From Microglena sp. YARC (lineage: Eukaryota; Chlorophyta; Chlorophyceae; Chlamydomonadales; Chlamydomonadaceae), in the NCBI GenBank assembly GCA_022414725.1, contig JAJSRW010000283.1:1-64000 (forward strand): DNA of 64,000 nt. Direction: 5' to 3'. Each line of letters opens with the position of its first letter. Position 1 is the stretch's first letter. The notes under the pieces were generated by a model. That model ran no database searches. It was not told the DNA's origin and saw nothing but the letters and a program-made list of their open reading frames with translations. Position numbers and translations under genes: made by a program. This document shows positions 51,401 to 63,681 of the stretch, in pieces.

Positions 51401-54400
51401 CTCCTAATATCAGCGTTAGGAAAGTCTCATCAGCCAATTTGGCTACCACTGAATTTGACTGTAACAAACAGCGACAATGCATGGGTGTGCTACAGAATCG
51501 AACAGAATCTCAGCTATAAACTTGGCATTAAAATATTAAAACTCGATGAGATTGAAATAACACTTTGAGGGTCCTCAAAAGACTGAAACCCAAAGGAATT
51601 CAGGTATTGCAATTTGGGTGTATGAGGGTTGTAAATAAACGCAGTAAGACACATTACTATTTCCTCCATTTTTTCATTTAGGAAACACACCTGTAGGTGA
51701 GGCAAGTCCATTTAGCCTATTTGGCTACCCCTAGACTAAAACACATGCATTTTAGGTGGTGCAGGTCCATTTAGGCTATTTGGGTACCCCTGGACTATAT
51801 ATATGTACACATATACTGACATGTATTGATGTCTACGCATGAGCCATACCTGGTAGATCGCATCTAGGTTGGCAAAGAAGGAGGCCGCTGACTGACGATT
51901 TGGTGAAGTGGCCGTGTTCCAAGACTCACGCAGGTCATTCAGCACACGAGGAGTGTCTGGAGGAGGGTGGTGGTATGTTCCGGGGGGGGGGGGGGGGGGG
52001 GGGGGGGGAATAAGAAAGGGGGGTAGGGGGTTTGGTTTCAGTCAGTTTTTGGTTTGGTTTGGCTTGGTTTGTGGATGTTGGTGGAATGTCGTTGGTTGGA
52101 TGTGGTGGAAGATTAATGATATGTGGTGGTGGGATGTGGTTGGTTGTGCATGGTTGTTGTTGGAGAGTGGCTGGTGGGAATTTGGCAGTGTTCCAGGAGT
52201 CCCGCAGGACATTCAGCACACAAGGAGTGTCTGGGGGAGAGTGGTGTGTGTAGGAGGGGGGGAGGGGAGTAGGGGAGGGGGGGGAGGGGGGTTGGTTTCA
52301 GTCAGTTTTTGGTTCGGTTTGGCTTCGTTTGTGGGTGGTGGTGATATGTGTTGGAAGGTGGTCGGTTGTGCATGGTTGTTGGTTGTGAGTGGGTGGTGGG
52401 AAGTTGGCATTGGGTTGGTAGTGTGCGTTGTGGATTAGGTGGTGGATCGGGTCATCGGGGTTGGGGGGGTTGGGGGGCAATGGGTAGTGTATGTGCTACT
52501 AACTGCTAGTGTTTGCGGTATGGCATAGTGGTATTGGTAGTGGTACTTATAATCTTACAACTGCTGCAACACTGACCTGATAAGTCGGCAGCCACAAGGT
52601 CATTCTTGCCTGGCACGGCCAACGCAGCCAAGGCCGCCTTGCCCTGGAACTTGATGTACTTGTTGCCGACCAGGTTGACAATGCGCTCTGAGCACAGATA
52701 GGAAACAGGACATGGGTTAGGGTGCATGAGAGGAGTGCCACTGCTGCGTGAGGGACTGAGGGTAAGGGGTTATGAGGGATTGGGGGGTGATGCTGACGTG
52801 TGAGGGGAGAGGTTGACTTGTTAAGCAATCATTTTTTAAATTTTCTGTGTGGAAGGGAGAAGCTTTGAATGTCATGGGCCACGCTGGAAAATTGTTTATT
52901 ATAATCACTCATCCTGTGGTTATAATACACTTTTTAGTTAATTATGGACCAGCTCATTGAGATTTTATAGTAATAATCAGCTTATCCTGATAAGTTAGAA
53001 TAAACTATTGGTGAAGTTAATCAGGGACCAGCTCAAAGAGAGTGAGTTTATTACATCACTAATCATGTGGTTATAATGATCCATTGGTTCAGGTAATCAG
53101 GGACCAGATCATTGAGAGTTTGTTATAATTAGCACATCCTGATAAGTTAGTTAACTTGGTTAGGAAGCACTCTATGAGTTTTTTTATAATATTCAGCCCA
53201 TCTTTTTTGGGAGGAATACCAAATAGAATCGGAGGATAATTTGTATCCGTGATGAGGCGGTGGAGGGGAGGGAGGAAGAAAAGGGGATGTAGGGCGAAAA
53301 GGAAAACGGTATAAGGTAGGATATAGTTTCTGATCATGTCGGACAGTGACTCATTCCATACCTCAATGTCTACCCTTATAGTCTGGTATAGTATAGAACA
53401 CTGACCTCCTGTCGCACTGTCTTTCCTTTGGGCTAAAATTGGGGCACAAGCTTGCTTGCTACAGTTTTGTCCAGATAGCCAGCCAGAGGATCTGCCTAGA
53501 AGTTGAAGGTAAAGCAAGGGTAGCCAAATTTGGGCAGTTCCCTTCAACATATATGTTGAAGGGAACTGCCCAAATTCGTATAAGACATACATTCTAGATT
53601 ATAACAGGATGGGAGACGCATATTACTTTTTGACAAAAACTAGATGAAAAGTGTGCATATACTTATGCTCGTTTGATTGCCCTTGTCTAATATGCCACTG
53701 TGGCATACCAGCAACCCCTATGGGTTTGTTCTCGGGGTTTACGGGCAGAGGTATGGTAAGTAACTAAGTATTGCCTTGCTTTATCCCGTTTCGACAATTG
53801 GCTGGAAAAATGGTAGAGCTCGTTGAAATCAGCAGGTGCGGGGTTTGAATCCCTATAGGTGCACTTTAGTGTATGGAAGCATTGTCCAGGTAGGTAAAGT
53901 AGCAGCCCTTTCTCTACAGCTGTAAGACAGAGCTCACTTTGTACCACGCCCAACCAGGCGTTATCATTATTTTTTATTACCTTGCTTTACAAAGGCTTCC
54001 AGAGCAGGGACCTCGTACGACGCCTTTAGCTGCAAACCAGGCAAGAAGGGCACAACCAAATTAAGCATTTTGTGTATAACTTGCGAGCATTCAAAACAGG
54101 GTGTCAAGCAAGGAGATGCGTGCACTGTTTTTTTTTGACTGTTATGGTACATTAAATCAGTGATGACCACATCACTGTTGTGTACAGTTGTGTCATTCTG
54201 ACACATTTACTTGGAATCACATTATGCCTACCTATATATTGACCACATATCATAGGGACCGGCATATCGGATGATTTTGACCAAAGGAGAGTATAATATC
54301 ATAGAAATTGCATAACATGATATTGTATATAAATGGTTACTTTACCCTAGTCAGACTGCCGGCATCATAGGCACGATATCGTATGATGTCATATGTTGGC

Positions 54401-57400
54401 ACAATATCGTATGATTAGGGTAGGGCCAACGTATGAACGTATACTTCTACGTTTATAAGCTCATACGTATATATACACCGTATATTATTTCTCGAAACGT
54501 CTAAACTTATAAAGTCGTAAAAGTGAAGGTGAAACTTCGGTAAAATCGAGTAAACGTATAAAACCGTAAGAGTTGTACTTCGAAAAGTTCCCGGCACTTC
54601 ACTTTCTTGGTTTTCATTCAATTCATCATTTAGATAGCTCATTGGAAAGCTGTCGACCTCCTCTATCACAGTATGCAATCAAATAAAGCTTATGCACTTT
54701 TCATTTTGTTTAAATGTGGCCTACAGTCTGATTTATATAGCCAGGATGGCACGCATATCAGAGCGTCACCTAGCCTTCCTTTCCACAAGCTGTGCTCATA
54801 CGTGGGCTTGAAGGATTGATGGTGAAAGCCTAGTGTAATGTGAAGATGGACATTATTGCAATATACTTGTACTTCTGTTATTATAAGCTATAGCTGACTC
54901 AGAGCTGCCTAGAAGCTGCTGCATACTTGGTTTGAATCCTGTAGCTGACTCACAGAGCTGCCTAGAAGCTGCAGCATACTTGGTTTGAAACCTGTAGCTG
55001 AGGGGAGCTACGTATAAATAATTATGAGACATGGACAATATTAAAATATTATCGGCATTGAATGGATCTCTTAGATTGGCACCGCGCTTTTTGTTCGACA
55101 CGCTGTCTGGTCGTGATTTCTTTTTCTGAGATTTGGACAACCTAAAATTGCCAGAATATTATTTTGACAGTTGATATGTGGAGCCAATGAAACTAGCGAC
55201 GCGGCAATACATTTAAACCCATGTAAAAATATTTTCCCCAGAAGTGCAATAATTACTCATACGTAGAAACACGTTTATATGCAGGCGTTTAAACGTTCAT
55301 ATGCGTATACAGCATATAAAATGAAAATATACATTTGCTTCCCAACCCTATGTATGATATCATATTGTCGTTCCCTACATATTTACAACAAAGTAACCAC
55401 AAAATAACTAGATATTAACCAATCATTAACCACAATTTAATTACTTATCACCGCTTGGATCGAGATAAGAGTGGGACATTCACATACCTGGTACATTCGC
55501 ACAGTCACGAAGGAGGGATTGGATGCCGCAGTGTTCTGGAACCATTGCAGCTGCTCCAGTGACACAGGCACCCCACCCGCATCAATCATAGGCCACCCCT
55601 CCACAGACTTCTTATGTCCTGGCTCAGCTTCATCAGCGCCATTCTGGACGTTGTGCAGCTGCAGGAGCATCACCTCCCCACCACCTTCATCCATATCCAC
55701 CCTGGCGGTGTGTGATAGATGGACGTGTCAGTGTTGGGTGTTATAATGTAGTTGTACAGGTGGTCATAATTTAGTCATAATGTTCGGTCGTGATCATTTA
55801 ATCATAATGTTTTGTAGTCATCATTTAGTCATAATGCTCGGTAGTGATGCTTTAGTCTTTTGTATGGCATTCAACATTTAGTCATTACGTACAGTATTCA
55901 TCATTGCATGTTATTTGTTTGGTAAAAATCTGAGTACTTATCATTTCGTCGAAATGTGTGGTAGGCAGAATGATGATGTAAGTGATAAAGTTTATGGATA
56001 GTGGAACAGGAGAAGCTAGGGTGATAAGATACCACCCTGTCAGTGTGTGCGTATTTAAGCAATGCAGTGCAGGGATGGTACAAGGCCAGCTGACCTCGGA
56101 TTCCGACCAGCTGACCTAAGCTTCTCGCTAGCCGACCTCAGCTTATCGCGTTGCCATATCCCCAGAGTAGGGATACCAATACTTAACACAGCTTTGTACC
56201 TCCCTTTAGCTTATTAGTCAACCCCTGGAATGCACCATGCATCGTTCCATCCGTCCATCCCTCCCTCCCTTTACCCCTTCCTCCCTCCCTGTCCCTCACC
56301 CCTACCTACCACTCCCTATCCCCCTTCTTCCCATCCCTCCTTCCCTCCCTCCCCATCTCTCTGTCTCCCCCACCCCTCCCTCCCTCCATACCTCATGGTG
56401 CACAAACCAGAACGCCATCCATTGTTGACGAGAGGATCAGGTTGGTCAAACTCTGACCAGTAGGTCTGGTTGATAGCGGCAAAGTTTACCAGAACATCCA
56501 ACGGGTCCGAATCCTTCTTTAGGATTGGAATCATCACGTTCTGTGCAGGTGTGCAGGTAGTGGGGGTGGTGTGTGAGGGGGCAGGAGTGTGGAGTGGATT
56601 GCAGATGGAATGAAGTTAAGGAAAGTTTAGGAAGACGGACTTCCCCAAATCACAACAAACAAAGAAATGTGTGGGAAGTGGGTCCCACGGACATAGATAC
56701 ATGGCAGTGATTTTTTTTCAAATCTGAAAGTGGGGTTTTTCTAGCTTTATGTTTCTAAGCCTCCTCCAAGGACAGCGTTTTAGTGGTTTTTGTAGCTTTG
56801 GGGGGCCATTTGGGGCACAAAATAAAAACAATTTTTTAAAAACTTTTTTGTTGAGATAATTCTCCAAAACTGTGTCAAAACTAGCGATCGCTATATACAG
56901 CGGAAAAACATATACCTGATACATGGATCTCTTGAACTGCTGGAAAAAAAAATGAGAATGCCTGGCAGTGCTACTGTCCTGACTGTACCACGCATAAACT
57001 AACATATCAGCCCAGAACAAACAAACATAACACATACATACAAACACACAAAAACACAAATACCAAAACATACACGTGCACACATATACGGACTCGCATG
57101 CAGACATACACACACATACACGCATGCAGACACATATACGGACTTGCATGCAGACATACACACACATACACACACTCATGCGCACACATACATGATTACA
57201 CATACGGTACACAAACACTTACTTGAGACTCGGAGCTGTACAAGATGGTTTTGTGCTCAAAGTTGAAGCCCAGAGTCATTGGTTGGCCCCATGCAGCCAA
57301 AGCCACTCTGCGTCACCGAGAGAGGGATGTAAGTCAGCAAGGTGGGTGTGAGGGTGTGTGAGGGTGTGTGAGGGGGAGAGCAGGTTTGGTGTAGCAGGAG

Positions 57401-60400
57401 GCAGGTGTAGGGGGAGATGTGCAGGTATAGGTGAGAGGGGGGGAAGGGTGTGTAGGTGTAGGTGAGAGGGGGGGAGGGAGAGAAATTGAGAGAGGGGGGG
57501 TGTAGCAGGAGGTGGTTGTAGGGGGGATATATAGGTGTATGTGTGAGGGGAGATGGAGGGGGGGGTAGGTTAGGAGGTGAAGGTTTGTGTGTGTGTGTGT
57601 GTGGAGAGGGGGGTGAAGGGGGGGGGAAGGAAACAAAATCCTCCCGAAACATTTACAGGATTCCAAACAATTAAGCAACACCATTCTCCATGCATGAATG
57701 CACGCACTTGTCAGTGTCCAATGTGCAAGTCACAGCCAGACCAAAGGAGCCCTTGGCACTCTTCATGAAGCGGCATGTCGAGCGGTATATGTCAGCATGA
57801 AGGAAGTTCTCCAAGGTCGCTTCCGCAAGGCCCTGCAAGATATGTGAAGCAGGGCGCTAGACCATTAGGCATACTGAAAAGGCAACTGGAGGTGTAATTT
57901 TAGGGATCTTAAGTTTGTATACCCTGATAGCAGGCTACCCTACCACTATTTGGGGGCCAACGTTGTAGGAAGCTTATACCAAGCTAGTAGGCTTCCCTGC
58001 CACCCTTGGGGTACAAAACGCTTAAAATATTAAGGTTGTAACTCATTTATATGTGGCACTGTGTAAAATGAGTAGTGTCACTCCATACATATGTATTGCA
58101 GAGCCCTCCTGTGATAAGGGGTGGGGTGGGGTGGGGGTGGGGGGTGGGTGGGGGGGGTCTGTCTGTAGCTTTTGGTTTGAACCAAATATTTGACATCCTT
58201 AGTTATTGTGGTTAGGCAAGCCAATTCCGCCTATGTAGCTACCCCTGCACCCGCTGGACTGTCACATACATGCCAGATACACCGATGAATAGTAATGGAC
58301 GGGTCTGCCTCCTTCACCTTCCTGCCATATTTATAATTAAATTCATCCACACCTGCGATCATACCCAACTACTCGACAGCTGTTCAGATGTCATCGTGTA
58401 TGCAATTGTACTCTACTTCACCACCCCACCACATTCAAACACGGGCTTGCTCACCGTGCAGTCTGTCACCATCCTCATCCACGACATGTTGCCCTTGCCC
58501 TGCTGGCCCTTCTTAGCAAGATGCTCCTTCATCAAAACTGCCAGCTTTGGGATGAGCGTGAGGCGGAGGGATTGACCAGCTGCCAGCATCCTCTGCATCA
58601 ACGCACCCTCTGTCCCATGGCTCACTAGGAGGGGCAAGGGACAACCATAAGGAGTCAAATTTGGTGGAGTCAGGCGAGAGGCAACATGACTTTATAAATT
58701 GGGGAAGAGAGGACCTTTGGGGGTCTGGAACATAATTGAACTATTCACACGGCCACTCAAACCTTTCACCCACATGCAAATGGCAATGAAAAGTTACAAA
58801 ATCCCATCCTTATATAGTTATATATGTGAACACAGATAGTGTGCTGATCAGGAGCATCCTATTCATTTGGATTCATGAATATTTCGTCATACTTCTGCAT
58901 ATTCGCAATACGAGCTTCTTACAATCATACCATCATCGAATTCGACGTTTGTAAAGTCCAGGTGTAGACCAAATAGGCTAAAGGGACTTGAGAAACCATG
59001 ACAGGAGGGGCTATAGTGAAAATACTGATGAATTAAACCCCAAACAATCTTACTGTCATATCCACTATATCATCATTCAGACATATAATCATCATTCATT
59101 CGCGATTCAATGTGGGTGCCCCCCCTCGTCCTCACCGTATTTTGTTACGCCATTGTTGAGTTTCTCGGCTTCAACTTGGTTTTCACTGTGTTCAGACTTG
59201 AGGTCCCGGACGTCCGACAACCACGCCAGCATCTCTTTCTCCATCAGAGCGGCCAGTTCCTGCAAGGTCAGTGTCAAGTGTCAAGTTTCAATTGCCAAGG
59301 TCAAGTGTCAAGTGTCAAGTGCCAATGTCAAGTGTCAAGGTCAAGTGTCAAGTGCCAATTGTAAAGGTCAAGTGTCAATTACCAAGTGTCTAGGTCAAGT
59401 GCCACGTTTCAAATGCAAAGTGTCAAGTGTCAAGTGCCAAGTGTCAAGGTCAAGTTCAAGGACCGTCTCCCCCTCCTCCTGAATGCATCCCCCCATACCT
59501 AGCTCCCCCTTTATTTTCTACATCTGCTTACCACCATCTCCCCCTCCTCAAAGGCCCCTTCCTCCTCCCAAAGGCAACCCCTCCACCCAAAGGCCCCCCC
59601 CCTCCCCCTCCTCCAAAAGGCAACCCCCTCCACCCAAAGGCCACCCTCCTCCCCTCCTCCCAAAGGCCCCCCCTCCCCTCCTCCCAAAGGCAACCCCCTC
59701 CCCTCCTCCCAAAGGCAACCCCTCCCCCTCCACCCAAAGGCAACCCCCTCCCCCTCCTCCCAAAGGCAACCCCCTCCCCTCCACCCAAAGGCCCCCCCCT
59801 CCCCCTCCTCCAGAAGGCAACCCCGCTCCCCCTCCTCCAAAGGCAACCCCCTCCACCCAAAGGCCCCCCCTCCCCCTCCTACCAAAGGCAACCCCCTCCG
59901 CCTCCTCCCAAAAGACAACCCCCTCCTCCTTCCTCCAAAGTTCCCCCTCCCCCCTCCTCCAAAGGCAACCCCCTCCCCCTCCTCCCAAAGGCAACCCCTC
60001 CCCCTCCTCCAAAGGGCAACCCCTCCCCCTCCTCCCAAAGGCCCCCCTCCTCCCACCTCCCAAAGGCATTCCCCCCAGAACTAACTCCCATAGTCCAACT
60101 CTTTCTACACTACTAACCATCACTCATTTCGTTACACAACCCTGACATCAATCAGGCTTGCATCGCCATTGTTGCTTTGTAACTCAGCCTAGAGTTCAAA
60201 CAGAAAACAATGCTGGTATGAACACTACTACACCACACTCCAGAGGTAGGCCAAATAGGCTAAAGGGAAGGAAAGAAAACTGGCTAGTTTTCCAACCTGG
60301 AGATCAACAGCTGTTGGTTGCCTTCGAGCAGCATTCATCCCCGACTCTCATCTGCATGGGCCGCCCCATTCTCCTGTGTCACCTCTGACCACAGGCAGTC

Positions 60401-63400
60401 AGATGTGTCATAGAAAGCAAGGCGGAGAGAGGCGTAAAACCTCCCTTGGGTACGCAGGTACTCCATCATGCCTGCAGTCGTCATCAAATGTGTGTATGCA
60501 TCATGTTTCAGTCCAGGGGTATATCTCCTTCAATGGATTATTCAACGTATTGCTGTTTGTATTGTGCAACATATTCCTATGTACATTGTTAGTTTGGCTG
60601 ATCGTCACTAAAAGGTGCCTGATCGTCACCTTCAACTCCTCTACGCATCCCACCCAATCAGCCCCACCCCACCCTTGATAATGCCAACATTGGCCTTAAA
60701 CTCCCCAGCTCAAATCAACCCCCCAAATGACCCCACACATGATCCCAACCTGCAACCTCCAACCCCACAACAAACTCCTCAACACACATGCTACCAAATA
60801 CAACCAGCCAATCATCCTACCAACCTGCAACGTGCAACTATGGCTGGGTCAAACCACAATAATCCAACAAACCACCCGACCATCAACATGGCAACTATTA
60901 GTTGCTATGGCCAAAACAAATACATGCAATCAACTAACCACAAACAACATGCAACCAATCAACCAATCACAACCAACCTGCAACCAATCAACCAAACCTT
61001 GCTACTCTATTGCCGGAGTCACACTGGGCTTGGGGAGGCCTGGCCAACACATGTGTAAGGAAGTGTTCAACATCATGGTGGTTCCTGTACTGCCCCAGCA
61101 GGTTGCAAAAGTCAAAGTCACCTGCAGTGAGGACAGGTGCGATTATGTGTTACAAGCATGCCAGTTACCTGTGTGTATGTGTGTTGCATGCATGCAGGTT
61201 AAATATGGGTGTGTGTGTTACATGCATGCAGGTTAAATGTGTGTGTGTGTGTGTTACATGCATGCAGGTTAAATGTGTGTGTGTGTGTGTGTGTGTTACA
61301 TGCATGCAGGTTAAATGTGTGTGTGTGTTTACATTGCAATGCAGGTTAAATGTGTGTGTGTGTGTGTTACATGCATGCAGGTTAAATGTGTGTATGTGTA
61401 AGTTACATGCATGCAGGTTAAATGTGGGTGTGGGTGTCACATGCAGGCAGTTTATCTGTGTGTATGTGAGTTACATGCACGCAGGTTACCTCTGTGTGTA
61501 TGTGCGTGTGTTACATGCATGCAGTTTTACCTTTGTGTGCATGTGTTTTGGATGGGGTAAACCAAGGTGTGGTATGCATGTTCATAGGTGGTGGGCAGGG
61601 GTAACTAAACAGGATAATGGACCTGTCCCAATTTACCTTGAACATCCGAGATCAATTCCAGATTATCTGGAGGGGTCGATTAAAACAAACACTGTAAGCG
61701 CAAAAAAACAACGCTCTTCACAATTGTGGGTAATCCTGAGTCCAAATATTTCATTTCCTGTCAACGCAGTTGCTGCTCACTGCAACACTCTCAACCCTCC
61801 AAATGATTAAAACAAACAGATGTAAAAGCAATACAAAATTAGCTCTCTTCACCATTGTGGGTAATCCAGAGGCCAAATGTCTCATCCTGTCGAACCAAGC
61901 GCTGCTCACTGCCAACACTCTCACTCTCCAGATTCCCTCAGTGGTCTCAGGGGTCCTATAATTCAGGGAGGTGGTTGGGTGGTTGGGTGGTTAAGTGAAT
62001 GGTCGTTCGGTTGGTGGTTATGGTCATGGCGGTGGTGGTGGTGTGCGTGTATGTGTGTGTGTGTGTAATCAAAGGCCAAAATGTCTCATCCTGTCGAACC
62101 AGATGCTGCTCACAGCCAACACTCTCAACCCTTTGATGCCTCGTGGCCTCAGAGGTCCTAAATACAAGCGTGATTGGCATGGGGGGAGGGGGGTCAGGAT
62201 AGACTGTCCAAGATAGACGGATGGGTGCATCTGGTGTGTGTGTGTCTGAGTGTATTGAGTATTTATTGGTGTGTTGAGTGGTTTGTGAGTGTGTTGATTG
62301 GTGGTCCATCTTAACCTTGTGTTGGAGGTAGAAGCTGATTAGGATGGGCAATGGGATCAGAAAACGCATGCAAATCAAGCTATACATTTTGTGTACACTC
62401 CATGTCACAAAGAAATATTGAAATGTAGGCGGTTCATACATTGGTGTGCAGGAACTGAATAAGAACAGAACTTGGAATATAGCCGGGTGCGTTACTACAC
62501 ATTGATTTTATATTTAGGTGTCTAGCTGTAACAGGGATAATAACATGTTTTAATGTGCATGGCCATTAAAAAATAAGCACAGGGTGTGGGGATGTTTTAT
62601 CCAGAAAAACAACAGTGGTACATTAATGAGACTGCAACTACAAATAACAGGCCTCAGTTGGGATTTTTGTTCTCACCACTGATGGGGAAGTGGCTCCTCG
62701 CTCTCTGTGGCAATAGAGGAGTAGCAAAGCGTGTGTGTCCACAAAAGATGCCATGAGGATGCACCTCCCCACACCAGGTCTTTGCCCTCTCAGGATGGCC
62801 TTCTGACTCAGAGCCATGTTCAACTTGGAAGAGAGTACCTGGACAAGTTGTCCCTTTACCAGGAGCACTGCGTGAGGCTACGCATGAACCTGTGGCGGTT
62901 GCCTCCCATGCTTACCTTGCCTCCCACCATGGCCACCGAGCGCCTCCGGACTGGGCCCCTTTGATGCAGATCGCAACCTGCAGTGCATGGGTAGAGCACT
63001 CAACTTGAATGTGGTGAGCTTGGATGGTTGGGAGCTTGCTTTGGATGGGTGAGCACTCAGCTTAGATGTGGTGAGCTTGGATGTGTGAACACTCAGCCTA
63101 GATGTGTGAACACTCACCTAGATGTGCGTGGCTGAGCTTGGATGTGTGAACACCTCAGCCTAGATGTGCGTGGTGAGCTTGGATGTGTGAACACTCAGCC
63201 TAGATTGTGCGTGGTGAGCTTGGATGTGTGAACACTCAGCCTAGATGTGTTGAACACTCAGTCCTAGATGTGTGAACACTCAGCCTAGATGTGTGAACAC
63301 TCAGCCTAGATGTGTGAACACTCAGCCTAGATGTGTGTCTTGGGGTATAAAGGTGTCGGCTGGTTGGTTGGTTAAGTGGTCTCTGTTTTGGCTTGGCTTG

Positions 63401-63636
63401 TTCAATTATTACTTTCAATATGTCTAAACAACATACCACATTATTGGGGTCGAAAAGGTTGAAATATATATTGAAAAGGTGGGCTGGGCGGGGTTAGGTG
63501 GGTTAGGTGGGAGGGTGGGTGGTTGGTTGGCTTGCCGATACAGCTCGATCGAATTTCCAGAAGTGAAACTACTCACTCAGTGAAAGTTAGAAATACCTTA
63601 AAACAGTTGAGAAGGGTCTGAAGGGGGTGGGGGGAT

Positions 63637-63681
<45 letters not shown>

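Noticed and set aside
59427..60145. Long Pro-rich (229 and 220 codon) and Gly-rich (181 and 191 codon) ORFs
   Set aside because: They are translations of one pyrimidine-rich minisatellite on both strands and lack splice or domain signals.
60290..60383. In-frame TGA after E6 as selenocysteine or readthrough
   Set aside because: A GAG/GTGACA donor at 60,382 removes it and joins E7 in phase.
61010..61810. 266-codon plus-strand Cys/Val-rich ORF
   Set aside because: It is generated by GT-rich minisatellite and runs antisense to E5.
62065..62165. Repeat copy at 62,1xx as a further tRNA-like SINE because of GGTTCGACAGG
   Set aside because: The B-box match is partial and the spacing to any A box is too short. 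It aligns to E4 instead.
62638..62868. 76-codon ORF frame (LLVKGQLVQVLSS...) for E3
   Set aside because: The alternative frame carries GHTRFAT and matches phase on both sides.
63420..63445. Minus-strand TGTGGTATG as the CG-type N-terminus of the amidotransferase
   Set aside because: A TAA lies directly upstream with no AG between, and the frame closes after 12 codons.
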